This document shows, piece by piece, positions 57,491 through 64,000 of a stretch of DNA of 64,000 nt. Source of the stretch: Stutzerimonas stutzeri (lineage in GTDB: Bacteria; Pseudomonadota; Gammaproteobacteria; Pseudomonadales; Pseudomonadaceae). Within the stretch, counting starts at the first letter, position 1; every line of letters starts with the position of its first letter. The translations under genes were made by a program, and so were the position numbers. The stretch spans positions 1 to 64,000 of the forward strand of contig NZ_JAMOIH010000019.1 of NCBI RefSeq assembly GCF_024448955.1, given 5' to 3'. The notes under the pieces were generated by a model, which saw only the letters and a list, made by a program, of their open reading frames with translations, was not told where the DNA came from and searched no databases.

Positions 57491-58615
57491 TCAGCCGTTT
57501 GGCTGAGCGCTCTGAGTTTCCTGGTTGGCCGCGGGTTTTTCCTTGGGAATACCGGCTACGTTCACTTCCGGTAGGTGGCCGCCAGTGAATTCGACCTTGC
57601 GAACCGGGAAGGCGAACTGCACGCCCATCTCTCGAATGCCGTCGAGTAGTTGCAGGTTGATTTCCTGCTGAGCGTCCATGTACGCGTTGTAATCCGACAC
57701 CTGCATGATGTAGACGACCTCGAACGTGAGCTGGCTATTGTCGAAGGCAAGGAAGTGCGCCCGGTCGAATTTGGCGTTCTCCAGGCTCTCGATGATCTGC
57801 TTAACCAGTGCTGAAACCTCGCGAACCTTGTCCGACGGCGTCTGATAGGCAATGCCGAACTTGAACACGATCCGCCGCGTGTTCATGCGTTTGTAGTTGT
57901 GCAGGACCTGCGTGAGCAGATCGGCGTTGGCGGTGACGATCTGCTCGCCGCTCAATGCTCGAATGCGCGTGGTCCTGAGGCCGATGTGCTCGATTGTCCC
58001 GGCGACTTCGCCAAACACGACGAAATCGCCAATCTCGAAGGGCTTGTCCACGCCAATGGACAGAGATGCGAACACGTCGCTGAGCAGCGTCTGGACCGCC
58101 AGAGCGATGGCGATACCGCCAACCCCGAGGCTGGCGACCATCGCCGTGATGTCAACGCCGAGGTTGGCCAGGATCGAGAGCAGCATCATCGTCCAGATGA
58201 CGATGCGGATCATGATGCCGATGATGGTGGTGGTTACCGGGTTTCGCGCCTTGCCGTCGCGGCTCAGGCTTTCCATCCACAGCCTGACGGCGGTGTCCAT
58301 CCAGAGTGCGAGCTGGAAGGCGAGGGCGATGAACCAGCCATGCGACATCGCCGATTCCCAGCGATCCGGCAGTTCGACGATCTTGAGGCTGATCAGTAAC
58401 GAGAGAGCAATCAGTAACAGATGGCTGGTGCGGCTGAGCATTTCCGCCGCAATGGCGACGAAGCCGCTTTTGGAGCGTTTGCTCATCGCCCGCAAACGGC
58501 TGGTAATGATCCGCAGAATGGCCTGCAGGATGAGATAGCTGACAATTGTGACGCCAGCGATTATGGCAGTGTTGATCCATAGGGTTTCGTTAAACAGCAC
58601 GTCCCAATTCATCAA
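57491..58615 (-). CDS. MscS family mechanosensitive channel
   Basis: 374-residue inner-membrane channel. Five hydrophobic helices are followed by the pore helix TAMVASLGVGGIAIALAVQTLLSD (about residues 157-180) with the Gly/Ala packing of MscS TM3, then the beta domain GDFVVFGEVAGTIEHIGLRTTRIRALSGEQIVTANADL. Larger than E. coli MscS (286) owing to extra N-terminal helices. It probably releases osmolytes on hypo-osmotic shock. Two adjacent Met codons allow a start one codon later. Confidence 0.92.
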   Translation of the reverse strand: MMNWDVLFNETLWINTAIIAGVTIVSYLILQAILRIITSRLRAMSKRSKSGFVAIAAEMLSRTSHLLLIALSLLISLKIVELPDRWESAMSHGWFIALAFQLALWMDTAVRLWMESLSRDGKARNPVTTTIIGIMIRIVIWTMMLLSILANLGVDITAMVASLGVGGIAIALAVQTLLSDVFASLSIGVDKPFEIGDFVVFGEVAGTIEHIGLRTTRIRALSGEQIVTANADLLTQVLHNYKRMNTRRIVFKFGIAYQTPSDKVREVSALVKQIIESLENAKFDRAHFLAFDNSQLTFEVVYIMQVSDYNAYMDAQQEINLQLLDGIREMGVQFAFPVRKVEFTGGHLPEVNVAGIPKEKPAANQETQSAQPNG

Positions 58616-58747
58616 TCCGAGTCCTCCGGGCAGTTGCGGGCAGGCGCAAAAAATAGCGGCTTCTTTTTCAGTAGCCGCTGCTACGCATTAGTTCCCGCTA
58701 AAGGCGAAGGGAGGTGACGCTGACGGCGATGAACAAGAGCGTGCGGC

Positions 58748-59101
58748 TCAGCGCGGTGGAACGACTGCTTGCAAGTCCTGATAAGCGCCGGCATTGATGA
58801 CCTGGCGATAACCCATTTCCTGGAGAAGATCCTGCGCGGCGGATGAGCGACGGCCACTGCGGCAGTACAGAACGATCGGAGCGTCCTTGTCGGGAGCGGC
58901 ACTGGCGATGCGCTCGGAGAGATCCTGGGTCTCGATTCGCGTCGCGCCGGGCAAAGCGCCCTCGGCGTATTCCTGCGCGGTGCGAACGTCGATCAGAATG
59001 CTGTCGGCGCGTTGCAACGCGGCCAGCGCGGCGGGCTGATCGATTTCGCCGCCAATCGCTGTGCCGGTCGCCATCATCAACAACAGAAACAGTGGGTGCA
59101 T
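58748..59101 (-). CDS. Exported single-domain rhodanese-like protein
   Basis: 117-residue protein with an N-terminal signal peptide (MHPLFLLLMMATGTAIGGE) and one rhodanese domain. The active-site loop is CRSGRRS with the catalytic cysteine; LIDVRTAQEYAEGALPGA is the CDC25-like entry motif. A periplasmic sulfur-transfer role is inferred. The following small membrane gene is 29 bp upstream on the same strand. Confidence 0.88.
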   Translation of the reverse strand: MHPLFLLLMMATGTAIGGEIDQPAALAALQRADSILIDVRTAQEYAEGALPGATRIETQDLSERIASAAPDKDAPIVLYCRSGRRSSAAQDLLQEMGYRQVINAGAYQDLQAVVPPR

Positions 59102-59130
59102 GGATTCTTCTCCGTGCCGCGCTTGGGTGA

Positions 59131-59226
59131 TCAGCTGATCAGGCGAGTCAGGTTCGGCAGGATCAGGATGATCGCCGTAGCGATCAGGATCATGGTGGCC
59201 TGCCTGAACTTCTTATGTTTGAACAT
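59131..59226 (-). CDS. 31-residue single-helix membrane protein
   Basis: Very short protein: MFKHKKFRQATM (basic, cytoplasmic) then ILIATAIILILPNLTRLIS (one membrane helix). AAAGG lies seven to nine bases before the ATG at 59226, which supports translation. It lies 29 bp upstream of the rhodanese gene on the same strand and may be cotranscribed. Function unknown; resembles other short hydrophobic envelope proteins only in general form. Confidence 0.6.
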   Translation of the reverse strand: MFKHKKFRQATMILIATAIILILPNLTRLIS

Positions 59227-59550
59227 GGTAGCGGCCTTTCTATTGATCTGGCGCGTGGGCTCCGGTTGCCCGGCTCCCGTCGAGCGTCTTGCCGAAAAAA
59301 TTACGCGCCGATGAATTGCGACGCGCTGTATAGGTTTGTGGTGGCGGCAACGGTCTGATCCGCTGCCCGACAACGGCCTAATGATCACTCTCGAAGGCGT
59401 GGGCTTAATCTCAAGCAATTTACAGGCCAGTAAACGTGAGCTTCATTCAGGCGCGACCTGACGGGGCAGCTTTATGGGCTGATCATCACTCGTGCGCAGC
59501 TGCGTGGTTTTCGTTGTCCATGAAATGAACACCTTGAATGGAGACTGACC
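59227..59550. other. Intergenic region, no gene recognised
   Basis: A 324-bp stretch between divergent small envelope genes. Open frames on the minus strand continue upstream of the 31-residue gene but lack coding signs. It should contain divergent promoters. Confidence 0.5.
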
Positions 59551-60090
59551 ATGAATAGGCTTGGCGTGCCGGCAATGCTGTTCGCCCTGATCGCTTCAGG
59601 CGCCGCGAATGCCGAAGAAGAAAACATGACCCTGCAACAGGAGCGTGACCAGATCGGCGCTGAGATGGAGCAAAATCGCCAACGGATTGGGGACGAGATC
59701 AACGCCATTCGCGAGCCTGGGGTATCTAGCGGCTCGGCAGCTGAGTCGGGCGCAGCGGGCTCGGCCAGCCCGAACAATTCGGTCGGCACACACGCAACTC
59801 AGCCCGGACAGGCCCCGAGTGGTGGCGCTCCTAATCCCGGCGTCACGCGGCCGGGTGATAGCGATAGTCCGATCACGACCACTGGTCCGGGAAGATCGAC
59901 GGTGGAGCCTGGCAGGTCGACGACCACCGGTACGCCCGTTGAGCCCATCCGCGATCGTGGTGCTAATGGAAACGTCAGCCCCGTAAACGGCGCAGCCGCG
60001 GGTGAAATCGGAACATCAGGCGGTAACGGAACCGGAAGGCCCGGTAGCAGCCCAGCGGGCTCCGCAGTAGGCGGAGCCAGTGGAAATTGA
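59551..60090 (+). CDS. Exported Gly/Ser/Pro/Thr-rich low-complexity protein
   Basis: 179-residue protein with a Sec signal peptide (MNRLGVPAMLFALIASGAANAE) and a short charged helical part (EEENMTLQQERDQIGAEMEQNRQRIGDEIN, about 23-54 in two heptad-like stretches). The remaining ~120 residues are dominated by Gly, Ser, Pro, Thr and Asn, with imperfect repeats such as PGRST at two places, and no cysteines. It is probably disordered in the periplasm or cell surface. GGAGACTGACC precedes the ATG. No family recognised. Confidence 0.7.
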   Translation: MNRLGVPAMLFALIASGAANAEEENMTLQQERDQIGAEMEQNRQRIGDEINAIREPGVSSGSAAESGAAGSASPNNSVGTHATQPGQAPSGGAPNPGVTRPGDSDSPITTTGPGRSTVEPGRSTTTGTPVEPIRDRGANGNVSPVNGAAAGEIGTSGGNGTGRPGSSPAGSAVGGASGN

Positions 60091-60204
60091 CCTATCGAGT
60101 GATGGCTCGTTGCGGTGCATTTCCAGGCGGCCAGGGATCGTATGGCTGCGCGAGCCGAAAATGTACTCGGCACTTCTGATGGTATTGCGAACGGTAGAAA
60201 CGAC

Positions 60205-60227
60205 AAAGCCCCGATAATCGGGGCTTT
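60205..60227 (-). terminator. Terminator downstream of tRNA-Ser
   Basis: AAAGCCCCGA (60205-60214) pairs perfectly with TCGGGGCTTT (60218-60227) around a TAA loop. On the minus strand it lies just past the tRNA 3' end and gives a stem followed by T residues. It could also end transcription of the plus-strand low-complexity gene. Confidence 0.85.
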
Positions 60228-60241
60228 GCATATTTCGAGTC

Positions 60242-60331
60242 TGGCGGTGAGGGTGGGATTCGAACCCACGATACGATTTCTCGTATACACACTTTCCAGG
60301 CGTGCTCCTTCAACCGCTCGGACACCTCACC
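60242..60331 (-). tRNA. tRNA-Ser (anticodon GGA)
   Basis: 90-nt class II tRNA with encoded CCA. The acceptor stem pairs GGTGAGG with CCTCACC; the T arm contains GGTTCGAATCC; the extra arm is long (ATACGAGAAATCGTAT), as expected for serine. The anticodon GGA (complement of 60295-60297) reads UCC/UCU. A terminator follows on the minus strand. Confidence 0.96.
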
Positions 60332-60565
60332 GGGTCTCGACGGGCTTGATGTCCGTCGAGGCGCGCTAATGTAGCCGAAGAGAACGCGGATGGCAAAAAG
60401 TTTTTTAGATCTTTCATGTGGTTAACGCACCGTTAGAATGTGGGCGAAATGTAGGGTTGAAGTGAACCTATATTAAATCTTGAGGTTCTTAGCTCTAGTA
60501 ACATCTCGGTGCTTTACGCAAGCGGAGTCGAGCGTCGCGAATATAAAGAGCCAGGACAGGCTTCG

Positions 60566-61870
60566 ATGAAGTTATTCAAAAGCAAGCGCAAGCGGCCTGA
60601 CGTGGCAGAAGTTGCTACGAAGCGGCGTTTGCACGTCAGCCATCTGGAGCTCGGCATGTATATATGCGAGCTGGATCGGCCGTGGCGCCAGACCGACTTT
60701 CTATTCCAAGGATTCCCGCTGCTCAAACTGGAGCATATCCAGGCGGTGCGCGAACGCTGCGACTACGTTTTCGTCGATGACACCCGGAGAGTGCTGCTCG
60801 ATCAGGGCCAGATGATGGTGCCATCGGCGACGCCACTACGGGTGAAGCGCAAGATGTCGCGTATCCCGCTCTCGCTTGAAGTGCAGGAGGCGCGCGAAGC
60901 CTATCGAAGTAGCGCACTGGTATTGGATCAGGTGCTGCTAGATGTCCAGCAGGGTCGAGTGATCGATACCAAGGCCTGCCAGGCACTGGTCAAGCGGAAC
61001 CTAGAGAGCATGCTGCGCAACGAGAGCGCCATGCTTTGGCTGACGCGTCTGAAGTCTCGGGACGTGTACACCAGCCTGCACTGTCTTTCCGTCTCCATTC
61101 TGGCGATGGGCTTCGGGACGCACCTTGGGTTGCCAGACGAGAAAATAGAGCTGTTGGGTATCGCGGGGCTTCTGCACGACGTCGGGAAGATGAAGATCGA
61201 TCCCGCCGTTCTGAACAAGCCGGGCAAGCTGACCCAGGAAGAGTTCGAGCACATCAAATTGCACCCATCGTTCGGCTACGAGGCCTTGTGTGGCCAGGAT
61301 GATATCCCCGCTGCGGCCGTGCACGCCGCGTACGGGCACCATGAGCGGCTGGATGGCAAAGGCTATCCGCAAGGGATCGATCAATATCAGATTCCGTTCA
61401 CCACACGAGTGATCACCATCGTCGATGCCTTCGATGCGATCACCAGCCATCGCACCTATGACGATGCGCGTCCGATCCAGACTGCCTATGACGTGCTGCG
61501 CAGCAGTGCCGGCCAGCAATTCGATGAGAGCCTGGTGAATGAATTCATTCGTTGGCTCGGGGTGTTCCCGGTAGGTACGTTGGTCGAGCTGCACACTGGT
61601 GAAATCGCGCTGGTGCTGGAGAAGCATCAGCAGTTGCACCTGCGACCCAAGGTGGTGGTCATGCGGGACGCAAACAAGATGCCTTGCGAACCTCGTTACC
61701 TGGATCTCTCTCAGCTGACCGTCGACGCCAATGGCACGCCCTATCGGATCAGCTGTGGTATTGCCGACGGCTCTTACGATCTGTTCATCGCCGATCCGCA
61801 GCTGCAGACACTTCTGCACCCCGAGTTGCTTGCCGTGCTCGAACTTGAGCCGGTTACAGCTGAGAGCTAA
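60566..61870 (+). CDS. HD-GYP domain cyclic-di-GMP phosphodiesterase with DUF3391
   Basis: 434-residue cytoplasmic protein. The N-terminal DUF3391 part (about 20-140) begins KRRLHVSHLELGMYICELDRPW. The HD-GYP domain has His204-Asp205 in LLHDVGKMKIDP, His258-His259 in GHHERLDGKGYP with the intact Gly266-Tyr-Pro268, and DAFDAITSHRTYDDA. All metal ligands appear present, so c-di-GMP hydrolysis is expected. The start at 60566 has GGACAGG upstream; the frame is open from 60509. Confidence 0.92.
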   Translation: MKLFKSKRKRPDVAEVATKRRLHVSHLELGMYICELDRPWRQTDFLFQGFPLLKLEHIQAVRERCDYVFVDDTRRVLLDQGQMMVPSATPLRVKRKMSRIPLSLEVQEAREAYRSSALVLDQVLLDVQQGRVIDTKACQALVKRNLESMLRNESAMLWLTRLKSRDVYTSLHCLSVSILAMGFGTHLGLPDEKIELLGIAGLLHDVGKMKIDPAVLNKPGKLTQEEFEHIKLHPSFGYEALCGQDDIPAAAVHAAYGHHERLDGKGYPQGIDQYQIPFTTRVITIVDAFDAITSHRTYDDARPIQTAYDVLRSSAGQQFDESLVNEFIRWLGVFPVGTLVELHTGEIALVLEKHQQLHLRPKVVVMRDANKMPCEPRYLDLSQLTVDANGTPYRISCGIADGSYDLFIADPQLQTLLHPELLAVLELEPVTAES

Positions 61871-62032
61871 GTCGGCCGCCTTGAACCGCGATTTTTCTGC
61901 TGAAAGATTGAACGCTGCGACGCTCGTACTGCACTGATGGGTGGCCAGCATGACTTGTCAGTCAGTCACGACGCTTTACCTTGCGGGTTGTGCTGGGTAA
62001 CGTCAGCGGACTTCTAACAAGGAATATTCGTC

Positions 62033-62728
62033 ATGAGTGATCTGGTTTCCTACGACCTCGAAGACGGCATTGCCACGCTGACCCTGAACAATGGCAAGGT
62101 CAATGCGCTGTCTCCGGCCGTATTCGACGCGCTCAACGCCGCATTCGATCGCGCAGAGCAGGACCGCGCGGTGGTGATTCTCACCGGCCAGCCGGGGATA
62201 CTGTCCGGCGGCTATGACCTCAAAGTCATGACTTCAGGGCCTGAAAACGCCATTGCTCTCGTAGCCATCGGTTCGGCCTTCACGCGGCGAATGCTTGCCC
62301 ATCCCTTCCCGATCATCGTCGCTTGCCCTGGACATGCCATTGCCAAGGGGGCGTTCCTGCTGCTTTCCGCCGATTACCGCATCGGTGTCGACGGCGCCTT
62401 CAACATTGGTCTCAATGAAGTGCAGATCGGCATGACGATGCATCATTCGGGTATCGAGTTGGCGCGGGATCGGCTGACCAAACCGGCGTTCCAGCGTTCG
62501 GTGATCAACGGCGAAATCTTCGCACCGCAGGCGGCCCTCGATGCCGGCTTCCTCGACAAGATCGTTCCTGCTGGTGAGCTTATGGACGTCGCCAAAGCGG
62601 CTGCGGCACAGCTGAAGAAAATCAATATGACGGCTCACAAGAACACCAAGCTCAAGGCGCGCAAGGCGTTGCTGGAAACGTTGGATCAGGCCATCGTGCT
62701 TGACCGGCAGCACTCGGTCGTCTCCTGA
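62033..62728 (+). CDS. Crotonase/enoyl-CoA hydratase-isomerase family protein
   Basis: 231-residue crotonase-fold enzyme. The first oxyanion loop is GILSGGYDLKVM (residues ~56-67); the second, normally G-x-A-x-G-G-G, reads GHAIAKGAFLLLSADYRIG. LNEVQIGMTMHHSG occupies the usual active-site helix, and neither of the two hydratase glutamates is evident here, so a hydratase role is uncertain. AAGGAA precedes the ATG. A strong terminator separates it from aruC. Confidence 0.85.
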   Translation: MSDLVSYDLEDGIATLTLNNGKVNALSPAVFDALNAAFDRAEQDRAVVILTGQPGILSGGYDLKVMTSGPENAIALVAIGSAFTRRMLAHPFPIIVACPGHAIAKGAFLLLSADYRIGVDGAFNIGLNEVQIGMTMHHSGIELARDRLTKPAFQRSVINGEIFAPQAALDAGFLDKIVPAGELMDVAKAAAAQLKKINMTAHKNTKLKARKALLETLDQAIVLDRQHSVVS

Positions 62729-62734
62729 AGATAA

Positions 62735-64000
<1,266 letters not shown>

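Overview
The window is a 64-kb chromosomal segment from a high-GC gammaproteobacterium, most likely a pseudomonad of the Stutzerimonas/Pseudomonas type. Support comes from the gene content (opgGH, plsB, an AruC-type aminotransferase, a MocR regulator, an HBM-type chemoreceptor, CcoG), the GC-rich codon usage, and REP elements of the pseudomonad kind. This assignment is an inference from the sequence alone. Most of the window is ordinary core genome, densely packed on both strands. The accessory content lies at about 2.6-4.7 kb and 46.1-47.1 kb.

Layout. 0-3.3 kb: acetyltransferase, sodium:solute symporter, small outer-membrane protein. 3.3-4.7 kb: a two-gene HAM1-like + SIR2-like pair on the minus strand, the best candidate for an immune system here. 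4.8-7 kb: group II truncated haemoglobin, universal stress protein, YajD-like HNH protein, YebC-family regulator. 7-12 kb: EamA-type exporter, chemoreceptor, dGTPase. 12-20 kb: a TetR-controlled RND efflux operon, then a second TetR gene divergent from a GST / flavin-binding protein / degenerate metallo-beta-lactamase-fold operon. 20-27 kb: an unusual GT51 transglycosylase-transpeptidase, PhzF, MocR, CcoG. 27-32 kb: CidA/CidB pair, a haloacetate-dehalogenase-like hydrolase, pirin, WrbA, a DUF3087 protein.

32-43 kb: periplasmic beta-glucosidase BglX next to opgGH (periplasmic glucan synthesis), then topB with a perfect LexA-type palindrome upstream, then plsB. 43-47 kb: small metabolic and membrane genes and a ccdAB toxin-antitoxin locus in which both reading frames are broken by single-base insertions. 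47-51 kb: a Gld-type ABC transporter operon and a cold-shock protein. 51-58 kb: rlmA-dapE, a DUF2254 membrane protein, acsA, an MscS channel. 58-64 kb: rhodanese, two small envelope proteins, tRNA-Ser(GGA), an HD-GYP protein, a crotonase, and the start of aruC, cut by the window edge.

The most notable observation is the HAM1-SIR2 pair at 3322-4671. The HAM1 protein has lost the catalytic aspartate of the ITP/XTP pyrophosphatase family (His at the expected position) but keeps much of the nucleotide pocket, and the SIR2 protein keeps its NAD-cleaving Asn and His. This is what a nucleotide sensor with an NAD-depleting effector would look like. It resembles KomB-KomC of the recently described Kongming anti-phage system, but no deaminase partner (KomA) is encoded next to it.
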